NCBI GenBank assembly: GCA_021397835.1
Contig: JAJFZO010000724.1
Location: forward strand, 843,001-907,000
Length of the DNA stretch: 64,000 nucleotides
Origin: Moringa oleifera
Lineage: Eukaryota > Streptophyta > Magnoliopsida > Brassicales > Moringaceae
Reading direction: 5' to 3'
Below the pieces are notes generated by a model. It searched no databases. It saw only the letters and a program-made list of their open reading frames with translations, and was not told the DNA's origin. Both the position numbers and the translations under genes were made by a program. Shown one piece after another: positions 38,641 to 53,400 of this stretch; position 1 is the first letter of the stretch; the number at the start of each line of letters is the position of its first letter.

Positions 38641-41600
38641 TAAATAAAAATGTTTGATAATTTATTGTTTCTTATAATGATTCTTTATACTAGTGTAGTG
38701 CATTATCTATATATTAAAAAGATATTCGTCGAGTATTTGTATGCTTTTATTTTTTTTTAACATAAGTACATATTAAATTCATGACTACGATTGATAGTGT
38801 GTGACTGCATTATATTACAATGTGTTTTAATTTAAATATAATATCTATTTTTTGCATATCTATATTTCTAATGGTCATTTATGTTATTGTCTGAATGTTT
38901 ATCTTCAATACCATATTGATCTAGATTTTTTGAGACCATCGAGAAATAAAAATCTTAGTTAGAGGACACAATGAGTGTAGTTTACATTTATTTTATTTGT
39001 TTGTTATACTTTTGAAATGATATTGATGCTAATAATTGGCATATCTACAACACATCTAAGCATACTTGCAAGTATTGCAACAAAGGCAACGTGATTTTTA
39101 CTAGCATATAAATAATGACATAAATGTTACCAATAGTGAGTTAGAGTGTGTCTTATTGTTCTGTGTTGAAATGTTGGCAATGGTGATGTAGAGTATGTTG
39201 GAGTGACTTAAATATTAGCAATAGTCATTAATAGAATGTTGACATCGAATATTTTGAAAATTTTGTTAGTGTTTCTAATGGTGGTGCAATGCACCAAGAA
39301 GGAAATAGACATAGTTTTAATGATTTGTCTAATGGTGTTACAGTGCATTCCAAGACAAGAAAAAAGAGCTAACAGTTGCCTATCCTGTATGTTGACTCAA
39401 CAAGGAAAAAAAGATAGGTCACACACTACTATGAACCGGATTTCTCTATTCATATCCAATATATGATCTTCATGACTTATTCAAATGCTTTGTGAGTGCT
39501 TTTCTTAACATTGTTTTTTGATTTCATTATTGCATTTATCATGTGTTTGTATATAATTTATTTGTAACTTCATTCATTTTGCAGTCAGGATGTAGGCTTC
39601 TCACTACATGTTGGATATCTTCATGTTTAAAGGACATTGTAAGTGAACATTTCATTGATTGTCTATGTTTTTCATCTTTAATTTATATGCTTATTTTCAT
39701 TTCCATGTTACAACACATGGAGGCCTCCTTTTGAGTGTTGTGTAAGAGACAAGCCACACTTCTCTATGATCAAGATGCACATAAGATGGTCTTAAAGGAC
39801 CCATACTTTTTTGTGCGTATTTTGATTGACCACAGCAACATTGCAATTACGTAGTAATTTGTATAACATGTATAGTAACTTATTTATGGAGCGCAATTAG
39901 CTAAACATTAAATAGTGAGCAGTAGTGACTTGATTAATGAGATATTCCTAAGAAAAGGCTTCCACGACAAAAGCATGGGTAAGATTTTTTTAAAAAAAAA
40001 TTAGTTTAAATTTAATATTTTTTATACCCTACCAATTCATTATTATAAAGCATGATTTATCTTTGTTGTAGGGATAATATGGAGTATTATATCTATGTTA
40101 TACAAAGATACTCATGAAAGATATTCAAATGAATTTCATTAAGAGAAATATCGAATGGATTAGAAAACCAATTACAATAGCAATATATGCTAATTTGGAA
40201 GACGTTTAATATTGTACATGCAGTAAGCAATTAATGTGATAATTTTTTCTTTTAATTTTACACATCAATTAATTTGACAATATGAACATGTTAATGGTTA
40301 GTTTGACGATAGATTTATAAAGGTCCACAAATTGAAAATTGGTTTGTTATATTGTATAGGCGTACAAGGTGTGAATTGAATATGATTATGTATGAACAAT
40401 AAATGTTATAGTTATTGTCTTTATTTTAATGATGCAATGATTTGATAGTCATGTGAACATATTAATATTGACAATGATTTCATAGTATTATTGTTTATTT
40501 TCAACAAAATAAAAACTCGTGATCATTTTGTACATATTGAATTTTAAGTCAAGTAACTATGTTTTGGGTTAAGCAATTACAAACATACAATAAATATATT
40601 TTATAGTTTTATACTTTATTATTGTACTAATCAATAACCTTAAAGTAGTATTTAGTGAGTTAATGCACTATGATAGATACGTGGTACACTATGAGACTAC
40701 AATATGCCATTTTAAAGTTGTTACATATTCTTAGTCCAAGTTAACACCATAATGCCATTACAAAATAATTAGTAGCACAAAACTATGATTTAGCATTATT
40801 CACATAAGAAGTCCATTGGCCAAACTCTAAGCAAGGTGTGCAATTCAATGTAATAATTGGCACATTTATCGTATAAATTAATTTAACATGCTCAATCAAA
40901 TGACTATTTATGCAGCCCGTTCAAACCACCACTCTAATGTTTTTTATAGTATTATAAACATATCAACAATTTGAGCCATCATCAACCCATTTTTTAATGA
41001 ATGATGTCATTACTTAAATTTTATCGATCATCCTGCATCATGAACAACACACTTATTACTCATAGAATGGTAACCAATATGAAATGCATATTATTTCAAA
41101 CTACTAACTTACTATGAAAACAAATAACACATCATTACACTACATTAAATCACTATAGTTCATAGTAAGTCACTGTCAGTAACTTTCATACCATTATGGT
41201 CCCATAAGCTAACATTGAAAATGTCGACACATAACTAAGTATTTGCAAATATTAAAGTGTATAATTTTTTTTATACTAACTCAACAATAGTTCACTATCT
41301 ATCATTAATAATAATTTACTATAGTTAACAATAACTTACTGTCATATTATAATAACTCATTGCATAACTAAGATAACCAAAGTAACATGCACTTGAATCT
41401 GCATACAACTATATAATGTATTTATAACTAACTCAACATCAACAACTAACTCTAAATCCTCACAACAGCTACTAATTTTATGTAGGTTCAATGTGGAACT
41501 CGAACCTCGCTCAAAAACACAACCAAACAATCCTTTATTTTATTTGTTTTTATATTGTGCTCAAGAATGCCTACATAGCTTTGTTTTTATTACTCATTGA

Positions 41601-43080
41601 AATTATACCAAAAAAACTTAAAAATTAGATCATTCTCATACCAAATGGCCAAATGTGAAGCCCATTACTTTAGAATCTCATTTTTTTTCTTTAACGCACG
41701 TCAAATACTGAATAATATGATATAAAATATATTTGAACTGATGAAAAAAAACGCTACAAAAAAATGCAAGGATGGTCAAGTTGCTGTAATCAAATCTAAT
41801 GACGATCAAGTTATCATTGTTATGTAATAAATACAACAAATTGATGTCGTTATCTGTTCTTAATGACAATAAATCTAATAACAATCAAATAGTCATCTTT
41901 TTTTCTTTTTTTTAACGATGAAACCTAACGATCATTTTGTCCGTCATTGTTTTTATGAACAAAAATTTATAAAATTAATTCCATGAAGATCTTAAAATCC
42001 ATTGCTAAATTGATTTACAATGAAATTTTAAATCCGTTGCTAGATAACTTCACAATGAATCTTTAAATTTGTCGCTTGTATTCATTCAAACCTGTCACTA
42101 AATAACTTTGCAACAAAAATTTTGATGATCGTTTCTGTTCACTGTTAATCCATTCAGATAAATACTCTTTATTATTATATTTTAAATTTCTCTATGTATC
42201 AAGAATGTTTTTCAAATTGTACCAATCATTAAATAAAAAAAAAGAATTGAAATCCAAGTCACATATATTGTTCAAATAAATAATATAAAAAATAATAATT
42301 ATAATTATTTTTAAACAACAATAATAAAATTAAAAAAAATCAATTTGTTGTTCTTAATTTCTTTTAACAGAATATTATTTAAATAAAGAATTCAATATCT
42401 TTAAAACAAATCCATGTATCTCTTAAAATGATTTAAGAATCCAACTTCAGGTTCTCAGCAAATTATTCAAAACTACAGAACATCACATCATGCAATAGGC
42501 TCTTAATTTTTTTTGCCATTCTTAGACTTACACTGCAACAGAATAGTTACAATTAGAACAGTTGATTATGTCTTCTGGCCAAGCTATAATTGACTCCTTC
42601 ACCTGCACAAACCTCGTAGCCCATGCTTTCTTCTTAGTCCAATAATTTTCTAAGTTCTACTTTCCATCAATGAAATCATCATTAACAACCATACATCTCA
42701 AGTTGCATTTCACTCTGAAGGACCTCAAGTAAAAAGCAGAAATAGAAAGAATACATCTGAATTCTGTGATTACCTCGCATCATGTAGATTACTTACCATA
42801 AAAACCGAGAGAGGACACTCTATTGGCATCAACAAAATCTTTAGTTTTTCAAAAAGATAGCAGCACAATCTAATTGATAGGAATTGTTACGAAAAACTAA
42901 AAAGAAAAACTGCATGACTGGGAGGATAGAATCCGCAAACAAAACTTAGGCTTTCTTCTCCATATATGAAACATGCAAAGCATCCCATGCATATAATCCA
43001 TTTTTAAATGTCTTGACATAAAAACCTGGAGTTACTAGCAAAACTCATGAAACAGTAGCTATCAAAAGAGAAGGTTAACA
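38640..43080. other. Long intergenic region, no gene supported
   Basis: AT-rich DNA with scattered short open frames. 'HTCKYCNKGN' near 39060-39100 (+) recalls the BED zinc finger of hAT transposases, but nothing downstream confirms it. 41930-42125 has several variants of 'aatccgttgctaaat' spaced about 35-45 bp apart, as in the subterminal regions of some DNA transposons. 42470-43080 is less AT-rich and probably contains the RPS28 3' flank. Confidence 0.4.
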
Positions 43081-43108
43081 ACACTGGAGCATAATAACAA
43101 AGGGCACA

Positions 43109-43333
<225 letters not shown>

Positions 43334-44193
43334 TTATATTTTGGTACTGCTAACCACAAAATCAATAAAAGCATCAATGTCTATAACAAGACAGTTTTAC
43401 TAATTGCAAGAAAGAATTTCTTTCATTGTTACCCATAATTGAGTTACAGGTGCATTATTATATATAAAAGAACAACCGAATACATGTTCACCCAATATCA
43501 CTCTTATTTTTGGATGAATACAAATTTTAGTTGAGCCGGTTACTACAGCACCCAAAATTTCAACAAGAAATTACCCATTAAAAGTTTCAAACAGAAAAGA
43601 AAAGAAAAACTGCAGGGAATCTCGTTTCCTCCATCAAAGCTGAGATAACCAACATGCAAATTCCATTATAAACCATGTCTTCCCTCCCATTTCCTTATTC
43701 CTTAGTTTCCTGCTTTATAACATATAACTTATAAAACAATGCCACACATAGACTGTCTTTCAATATAAGATTAACGTCAAAGAGCTTTTTTTGGGGCAAC
43801 AAACAAGCAGAGAACCAACTAAACATAAATCTAACAATTACATATTCTAGAAGCATGAAGTACAAAATTCATAATGAAAAGCTTGAATCAATTAACTCTA
43901 CCCGGCATGTTTGAACAACAAATTAGAAATATGACAAACAACACTTCAGATTCGGTTAAGCATATCTCCGCCTTATTAACAACTAGAAAAATAGTGATCG
44001 ATAGCTAGAAAAGAAGAAACTATCAGTACTGGATCCAATGCAATATGGCCAAAGTTGACAGGGACGACATACAAATCACATGTAGCATTAAGATTAAGAC
44101 TGGCTCCAAATTAACAACAATGTTTCTATAATAACAATGTTAAAGCACAACACTGACTAACAGATATGCTGCAGAAAAGAGAAGAGATCATAC

Positions 44194-44431
44194 CTTAAAC
44201 GGAGAGACGAGAGAGACAGAGAGAGTCAAGACAGACGACGGCCGCTAGTTCAAATCTTGTAGGGAGAAACAAAACCTCACATTAGGTTTTATGGGGAGAC
44301 CTGTCATTAGAGAAATGTCCATTTTGTCCATGTTTTCTATTTCTTAGTCGGGGTATTACGGTCAACTCAGACATATAATAGGAGCGGGGAGGTGCTTACG
44401 TGAGCATAAGTCTCTTCCTCCGTCTGTATAG
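44194..44431. promoter_or_regulatory. Shared RPS28/HST promoter region
   Basis: The RPS28 leader exon (44194 to about 44260, CT-rich on the - strand, 'ctctctctgtctctctcgtctctcc') and the HST start codon (44432) are separated by about 170 bp. The gap holds a telo-box-like 'ataaaacctaatg' on the - strand (near 44280-44294), a WRKY-type TTGACC core on the - strand (44350-44356), 'catataata' near 44372-44380 as a possible HST TATA box, and an ACGTG core near 44399. Both genes must draw on this short region, so it is probably a bidirectional promoter. Confidence 0.6.
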
Positions 44432-47400
44432 ATGGAGCTCTCACTCGCTCAATTATCTTTGGTTCAAGTCTCGGCTATACCTCCTCACTGTAAGGCTTCT
44501 TGTTATCAACCAAAGGTAGCCATTAAGCTCGCTAGCAAGTCTTGTGATTTTTTCTTGAATGGCTCCAGTACCCTGCGCTCCGTTGGGCCCTATAGTTTCA
44601 GAATTCGCTCAAAACCTGTATCAACCAGACATTACAGGGCCAATTGGATCTGGGTATGCTCTCTTTTTCTCCATAATGTTTGCTTAGACTTTTCTTTGCC
44701 CATTTTGTTTGTATATTATGATGAGAATAAGAAAGGTTGTTAGTTTTTGGATTTGTTAGAATTAAGTATGTTTTCCACTTGTAGTCTTTGGAATCTGAGT
44801 GTAATTGCTTTGAAGTGATATGTTTTTAAACGTATTAGCGAAGGTAAGTTAAAAAAGTTACATGTAAAGTGAAGATAAGTTCTGAAAAAAAGCATGCGGA
44901 CTAGAATGCTTATGTGTAATGGAAGGCTTGAATTTGTTTTACCCTTAGTTATCAGACTATAGACTACTTATTTTCCTTGGGCTTCCATTAGATTATCAGG
45001 GAATAATCATTGTGAATTGAGACATCTAAATGCAAATTGCATGCAGCTTCAGTTCTATGGAACTGTTTTGATTTCCTTGTATTTTACTTGGCAATGTTGT
45101 CACAAATATCTGTGTCTAAATGATCTATGGGTTATTTGAGTTGTTTGATTCAGCTTCACTGGCATACAAGCTATTGTTACTTTATCTTTCTTCCAATTTA
45201 TTTAAAAAGCAAGTAGAAAACTTAGTTGTATCAATGAAGAATATGGACATCCTACGAGTAGCAGATATATAGATTCCGTTTTGCTGTAGATTGTCATGAT
45301 GATCATGCATGATTTGTATCTGAACTCATGACTCTTGTGTAAATATTAAATTATATATTCATCAGAACTCTTAATAAAAAATCATGGACATTATTACCTC
45401 TTTATGTCCTGGGAAAGCCCCATTACATGACGAACCTTCATAATATAAATGTTTCCTGGCTTCTCCTCTCTTATTAAGATTTAGGCTTTAAAGCATACTT
45501 TTGTAGAACAATTAAATTTGTGAAATGAAATCGATAAAAGTTTGTATCATATGTACATGAGTTCTACGTTGTGCATAACAATTGCATGAAATTGAAGCTG
45601 AAATAATCAAACTATCTATGAAGGAATATGTAACACATCTTTGTCACGTAGAAGCTATCATTAGGGCCTCTTGTTTCATCGTCCTAAACCATGCAGTAAC
45701 AAACCATGCGTAATAGGTTAAATTTGTTCAGGTTGATTCCAAACTATTTAGACAGATGAAAAGCCTAATCCAACAGATAGATATGCTGAAAGAAAGGGTT
45801 CAGGTTGACTAAGGGGGAAAGAGCTGCCTTATGACTCTGCCAACTGGTATGTCAAATTTCTGATAGAAATGTCGGATCTGGTGGTCTGATATAACCATAA
45901 GATATGTAGATGCCTCATCAAATCCACCAACTGATACATCGAATCTCTAATAGAAATATAGAATGTGGTGGTCTTATATAGATACCATGAGATATTTAGA
46001 TTCCCCTAGCTCATGTCTGACTGCTGACTTTGATTTATGTTATTAGCTTGATTTGCATTGATTGACATCATTGTTTAAATTTAGTTATCTGAGACTCACA
46101 AGTGTTTCTGCTGCATTAATTTGAAAGTGGATACTGTCAGGCCTGCACTCAAGTTGGAGCAGCTGGAGCTGATCCGATACTGAACAAAATTGAACATTTC
46201 AAAGATGCATGTTGGAGATTCTTGAGGCCCCATACCATACGTGGAACAGCTTTAGGATCTGCGTGTGTACCTTTAACACAAATTGACCTTGCTAAAATTG
46301 TTTAACTGCCTATACTTCACATTATAATTTTGTCACGTGTGGCAGTGCGTTGGTGGCAAGAGCGTTGATTGAAAACTCAAATCTGATAAAGTGGTCTCTG
46401 CTGTTTAAGGCATTCTCAGGTCTTTTTGCTCTAATATGTGGGAATGGATATATAGTTGGCATCAACCAGATCTATGATATTGGTATTGACAAGTATGCCT
46501 CATCCTTATATGCAAACTTTAGTACTTGCATACTGAGTAGGAAAAAACTTGCTTCACAGCCTTTAATTTTAAGTATGGTTACCCGCATAAAATCTTCTTA
46601 GGTTTATGATCTAGCCTAAACTAGTGGCAGTGAGGAAATTGGTGTTAAGGTTTGAGACAATAATCCAGAAATTGACCATCTTATTTCAAGAGGCTTCCAG
46701 GAACATATTAACAGCAGGTTATGTGCCCTGAAAGATATGATAAGCATGACAATCTTGGCTCAATGTTTGGTTCTTTTTTTCCTTCAGTTTTATCTTTAAG
46801 TTATCCAAGGTTTTGCGTCCAATTTTAACCATTGATTTTTAAGAATGTCAGTTAACTACTGAATTTCCTAACCTGTGGAAATGTGCTTTTAACAAATTCT
46901 TCTGCTTATAATTCTTTCTGTTTGATTTGCAGGGTAAACAAACCATATTTACCTATTGCTGCAGGGGATCTTTCAGTTCAATCTGCATGGCTGTTGGTGA
47001 TATTTTTTGCAGTTACTGGCCTTTCAATTGTTGGATTGAACTTTGGTCCGTTCATCACTTGTCTTTACTGTCTGGGTCTTTTTCTTGGCACCATCTATTC
47101 GGTTCCTCCATTTAGAATGAAAAGATTTCCTGTCGCAGCATTTCTTATAATTGCCACGGTAGATTTGCTTTCTTTTTCTCCTTTTGATTATGGCAATCAT
47201 TTTGATGGCAGTTTCTCATTTCCTTTATGTGTATTTGAGTTTGACGCACATGAAATAGTTTTATCATGACTTTCTTAGCATTTAGAAAGCCAGGATTATA
47301 TTGGTCTGATCACATGAAAATTACCTGATTGGTATGAAGGATAGAATTGCAGTTGGCAATCTACATTCTGTAAAGACTACAGCTTAAGTTGCAGGAAAAA

Positions 47401-50400
47401 GATTCTTCTAGGTTGTAGACTTTTGATTTTATCCTCCTGTACCTCAGTGTAATGGTTTCTTTCTGATTTTGATTAATTTGGTTATATTCTTTTGTTCAAT
47501 AACGAGGCAATTGACTATCTTTTGTAAATTTTAACAGGCAAGTTAACTACTCATATTAACTTTACGTGCCTCTGTAATATGTTACTTTTACATACAATGA
47601 TTAATGGATAATAACATTTGCAGGTACGAGGATTTCTTCTGAATTTTGGTGTTTATTATGCTACAAGAAATGCACTTGGACTTACATTTGAGTGGAGGTG
47701 AGTTACTGGACAGTGAATATTGTTTCATCATGGGTTTGAGTTAGATGAAACTGTGCGTTAATTCACCTGCATGTATAAAACAATGTTTAGACAGTTGCTC
47801 ATCATAATCTGTCTTTCTCCTTTATGTTGGAAGGTCATGGTTGAACATGAGGAGTAGCTAAAAAACCATTGCTAATTATAAATTTTAGATCCTCCAGTCT
47901 TGATGTTCTAAGTTTAGCAATTGCATGAATACCTAATCATGTTCTCATGTTTTGCCTCATTAAGACCTTCTGTAGACCCTTAAACAATGTTAACTCTTTT
48001 GGGTGATCGTGATGGGAAAAGGAAAAGAAGCAAAATTAGTCGCTTTCTCTTATATTTGGAATATATGTCTGCTATTTTAATTGATGAGGTCTTCACCTTA
48101 GCTCCTTAATTTTTTGATAATGGTAAACTGGCCTGTATTTTCTCATTCTACCATCTTAAGTGGTGAGCAATGATGAACTTGGGACATGCATTAAGGTCTG
48201 TTGGTGTGAAACACAGGACTTTAGAGTCACTGGTTCAAAGTCTTGGCTTAGATGGTTGTTTGTTTATAGAAATTGCAATGTGATTGATTTTATAATTCCT
48301 ATGTAATATATTATGTTAAATCAAGTCGCCTGTACTCTCATATTTACTAAAATATTATCTGTACGCATGTCCAAACTGTTAAGAAAATTTCTGACATCCT
48401 TCTATTTGCAGCTTACCTGTGGCTTTCATCACAACCTTCGTGACATTGTTTGCACTGGTCATTGCCATAACAAAAGATCTTCCAGATGTGGAAGGGGACC
48501 GTAAGTAAGTAGCTAGATCTAAAGTTTGTGGTATCTCAAAATACTTATTTATTTGAGCTGCCTGACATCTCATTTGGATTTGCTGTATTTGATTATATTT
48601 CTATTTTACATTGCGAAATCTTGATCACCGCAGAAAACCCCAATGGTTATTTGTCTCACTGTTCCTCTTGAAACAAATTTCCTCGTCTCCTTCTACCTCT
48701 TTTGAATTCATCCATTTCAGATTGAACTTTCAAGACTTTTCTGTTAGAAGCATATGATCTCTGTTGTCAGTCTTTTATCTGAGATAATTTGGTTTAATAT
48801 CCCTGTTGTCAGTCTTTATCTGATATAATTTGGTTTAATTGTTAATAGATTTCAAATATCAACGTTAGCAACGAAGCTTGGAGTTAGAAACATTGCATTC
48901 CTGGGTTCGGGACTTTTGCTGGTGAATTATGTCGGTGCTATATTGGCAGCAATTTACATGCCTCAGGTTGGAAGTTTTCCTTGAAGTTTGTCTTGTCAAT
49001 TTATAATCATTTCTGCACATATTATACATGATCCTATCCTTTATACTTGTAGTTTGTGGAATTACTCAAGTATTTGTAAAATATAATCTTTTTCTCCACA
49101 AAGATGATCCAATAACTAAGCTTTTCACCTACATATTTTGCAGGCTTTCAGGCGTAGCCTAATGATTCCTGCACATATAATCTTGGCTTGCTGCTTGATT
49201 TTCCAGGTGTGTTTCTTGGGGTTAAAATCTCTTTGATTAACACGAAGAACAGGACCTTCTTGTCAACTCACCATCTGCATTTTGTCCTTTGATTCTCCCC
49301 CATACTCTTTAATTTAAAGCTTCTCTGTTTCCTTCTCATTCTTGGCCTAAAATTTTTGTAAAAGAATTCTCAAACTATGGAGTCATTTTCCCAAAGAAAT
49401 GTAGTTTGGCATTATGAATAAGCTTCTTTGAGAGAACAACCTTGATCACTGATTAGATGCCTTGTAATTCAATTGTGCCCAAGTTGCTTTCATTGCAGGT
49501 GGTTTCCAGTTTTTTTTTTTTTTAACAATTATTTTTAACAGTGATAAAATTTGGGTTTCAGCATTTCTACATCTATGCAAGTGATTGATAAGAAGCCACC
49601 TCTGTTCTCCTCCTCACATTGCAAGCAGAACACACAGGCACAAGACAATGATACACACACAACACAGACTCGCACACAATCTATAAAAGAAAAAAGTAAA
49701 AAATGAAATGCTGGAACTCTCACTGTCTGCTGTCTTTTGTGAAGCAAAAGTTCCTTTCAGTTTGTATTGCAATTTTCTGTTTCTCTAAATAACGTTTTCA
49801 TGTGTCTTTGGAAATCAGTGGTTTCCTAAATGCCACTTCCATCTTGCAACCTCCGATATTTTCTGAAGCAGAGCATGAAAAAGCTTCTTAAATGCATTTC
49901 ATACGAATATGAAGATCTTATTTCTGTGTTTGAGCATGTCAAAGTACACCTTAATATCATATGGTCTACCTCTTAACATTAATTTCATTTTATGACATTG
50001 CAGACATGGGTGTTAGAACAGGCAAATTACACCAAGGTAATAATAACTCCCTTTCATTTTTCATGCTATTATCCCATGACTTTTCACTACTACAAAAATT
50101 ATAATAAGTAACAATAATCTAATGAGAGTTATTCAAAGAACTGTCATTAAAAGGTTCATTAACACTTTTATATACAGTTTTAAAACACTTTTAATGATAG
50201 TTTTGAAAAAACTGTCATTAAAAATGAGGTCTTTAACGTTAGTTAAAATGTTAAAGATTACCTTTAATGCCAGTTAAATAATAATTGACGTTAAAAGACC
50301 ATCTCTCGAGCCTTTAACGCCAATTATTGAATAACTGGCATTAAAGTCTTCAAAGTAGCACTGGGGCTTTAACGCCAGTTCTTACAGAATTGGCGTTAAA

Positions 50401-53400
50401 ACCCTTCAAAGGACCAGCTAAGGCCTTTAATGCCTCCAAGCAAACTCCAGTGTCAAGTACTCCAATGATGCTTCCGCGATCGAAAGCAGACTTATACCAA
50501 GCATTTCCTCTCGTGGGGCTAAGTCCCAAAAAGTTGTCTTGCCAAAGCCTTTTCTCCTTATAAGCGTCAGTCCATGAACTAAAGGCGATATGTTAACCCG
50601 GAATATTCTTTATATGTCATTGCCTTCCTGCCCTCTCTGCTGGGAAATCCCTCTGCCTTGGTCAATAAGAAATTCCCGCTCTTTCATCTCATTTTTTGAA
50701 TCTTATTTCTTTAATTAATTGACTTGAGCACAAGGAATGGGCTTCTGCCTGGAAGAATGCATTCCCCTAAACGAGTTTGTCTTCATTGAAACTAGAGAAG
50801 CACATCAACCAGAGTCAGAGTAGAGGAGAAGGCTGGGCAAAGAACCGCACCGAGCTTCCCCTGAGGCTTAGAGAGTTGTCTCTAGGTTTTCTCTACCTAT
50901 CCACCTCTGTCTCCATCTCCGACCAAGGCCAACCAAACTATTCATCTTTCTTTCGATTCTCACGGCCCCAACCAGCAATTGCAAATGAACGCCCGCATGT
51001 ACAACCTTTCTCCGTTCTGTAGAGATGGATTACGAGTTGAAACTTTGCTTGCCCACGAACAGTGCTGGCTCGTCAGCAACTTAGTGTGAACTTGTAACTG
51101 TGTCATTTTCCTATTTTCTTTCACCATTTATTCGATGAAAAAGAGGGTTTTTCGCTTAGTAATATCATTCTGGTTATATATGGTTTTAGATCCTGGAAAC
51201 GAAGTGGTTGACTACATTCCTGGAGTTCCTCCAACAAGATTAACAGATCTTCCAACGATCTTCTTTGAGCGAGAACTATTGGATAGAGCCCTATAATGCA
51301 TGCCATTGTTGTTCAAAGCAAGTTATCTTCTCTTCACTTTTGTCTATGAGCTTGAGTTCCAAGTAATCAACACCCTGAGAGCAAAATTCGATTTCCCTGT
51401 CTACCTTGTGGGCCCTTCGATACCTTACTCAACACTCACAAACGATGAACCACCTACAACTACTACTCTGATCAATGGTGTCCACTATCTCCAATGGCTA
51501 GGTTCTCAACCTAAAGGATCGATGTTGTACGTCTCGTTGGGGAGTTTTCTTTCGATGTTGAGTACCCCAATGGACAAAATACTCGTCGGAGTACGCGACA
51601 GCGAGGTAAGATACTTGTGGGTGGCTCATGGAGACGACGCTTCACGATTCAAAGCCAAGCTTTGTGATGCTAATAAGAGAGGAGTTGTAGTTCCCTGGTG
51701 CGATCAACTAAGAGTTCTGTCCCATTCTTCGATTGGTGGGTTTTGGTCTCATTGCGGTTGGAATTCCATTCTCGAAGTTGCTGACTCAGGCATTCCAATG
51801 CTTACTTTCAATACTTTGGGATCAAAACCGCAACAATAAGCACACAGTGGAAGATTGGATGGAGAGCTAAGAAACCTGTAGTCAGGTTTAACTGTCATAA
51901 CATCAAGCAACTTTTGCAACAACTTAAGCTCTGATTCAGTGAGCTGAGCTGCAAAACCTTTAATGGCAGAATGGTAAGAGTAAAGAAGACGAGAATAGGG
52001 GTGTTCCTCAGAGGAAACAGCCTGCTGAAGAAATGAAAGATGCCAGTGACCCTTTCTGCTATACAAAGAGCTAGTTATGCCATGTGGGTAGAGCTAAACA
52101 ATGTAGGCTTTGGGAGTGTTTGTATGGAGAAAAGCAAAGAAGAGGAAAAGGGTTGAACATAAAAGATACGTTTTGGTTTCCATGGAGAAAAGTTAAAGAA
52201 TGATGCTTGAATTTCAATTGCATGATTTTGGAAAGGAAATGTGGGGTATTGGAGGAGTTGGAGAGAATTCAAAACTGAGCAAAGAGTGTGAATATGAAAC
52301 TCGTGAAATTTAAAAGCTCGCCATCACGAAGATCTTTTGTTTTTGGCAGGGAAAAACAGAGAGGAGCTTTGGTTTCTTTTGAGGAGCTGAAGGGCTTGCC
52401 CTTAATTCTCAGGTCTAGGCAGTAACTAGCATTTCTAATTGCCCTACAGCCTTAAACATCAGTTCTGGCACAACTGCGACCTTGAACGTCATTCAACACC
52501 AATTCTGGCAGAACATGCGTTGAACACTACAGACTTTAACGCCAGTTCTGGCACAGTTGGCATTGAAGGCCGCAGACTTCAACGCCTTTAACGCCAATTC
52601 TGGCAAAACATACTTATAAAAAAACTCTAAATTTCATCAATTAATAAAAATTCACCAAACATAGTTAATAAAGAACTTCTCAAAATAATTTACATTTTCA
52701 ATATATTTTTTAAACCAAAATTAACCAAATTGAATTAAAATTATGAAACTTAAATTTCGTGAAAAAATTTTAAATCTATATCGAAATACTTGCATATATT
52801 TGAATGCCAAAGATGAACGAATGGAAGGAGAAGATGCAGTTGCTCCTTGTGAAAATTGAGACAAATGAGAGAGAAGGGAGCAAGGAGAGAGCAAACATAA
52901 GACGGTTGGAGAGAGGCAGTGTGGCTATCAGTAGGTGGTCTAGCTACTTTTGGATGGAGAGCAAAGAGGAGAAAGCCAAAAGTGAGACAGTGTCGTCATG
53001 CTCGCAGCTGGTCTAGCTACTTTTGGACAGAGACCATAAAGAAGAGGGTAGGAGAGAAGCAGTACGACTGCCAGCAGTTGGCCTAGCTGCTTCTGAACAG
53101 ATAGCAAAGAGGAGAAGGGCTGGAGAAAGGTAGTGTGGCTGTCAACAGTTAGTCTAGCTACTTCTGGATAAAGAGCAAAGAGGAGAAGGTTAAAGAAAAG
53201 AGTAAAAATTGCACGCGAGGCTGCTGGTGGGCTTTGGAGGCGAATTAAGGATCCCTAACTTAAAGTAAGGTTGGACAACCTTTAATGTCAATTGTGGCAG
53301 AACAAGTGTTGAATATTGCAGACTTTAACGCCAGTTCTGACATAACTGGCGTTGAAGACCATAGACTTTAATGCCAGTTTTGTCAGAATCAGCGTTGAAG

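Noticed and set aside
39040..39110. Possible hAT BED zinc finger ('HTCKYCNKGN')
   Set aside because: No transposase core, ends or target duplication around it; the match is too short.
44654..44743. HST exon 1 reading through to 44743
   Set aside because: The conserved protein continues from 46141 after a GT donor at 44654; the read-through is intron.
51300..51839. UGT open frame as a functional gene
   Set aside because: It lacks the N-terminal half, is cut within the PSPG box and lies inside a transposon.
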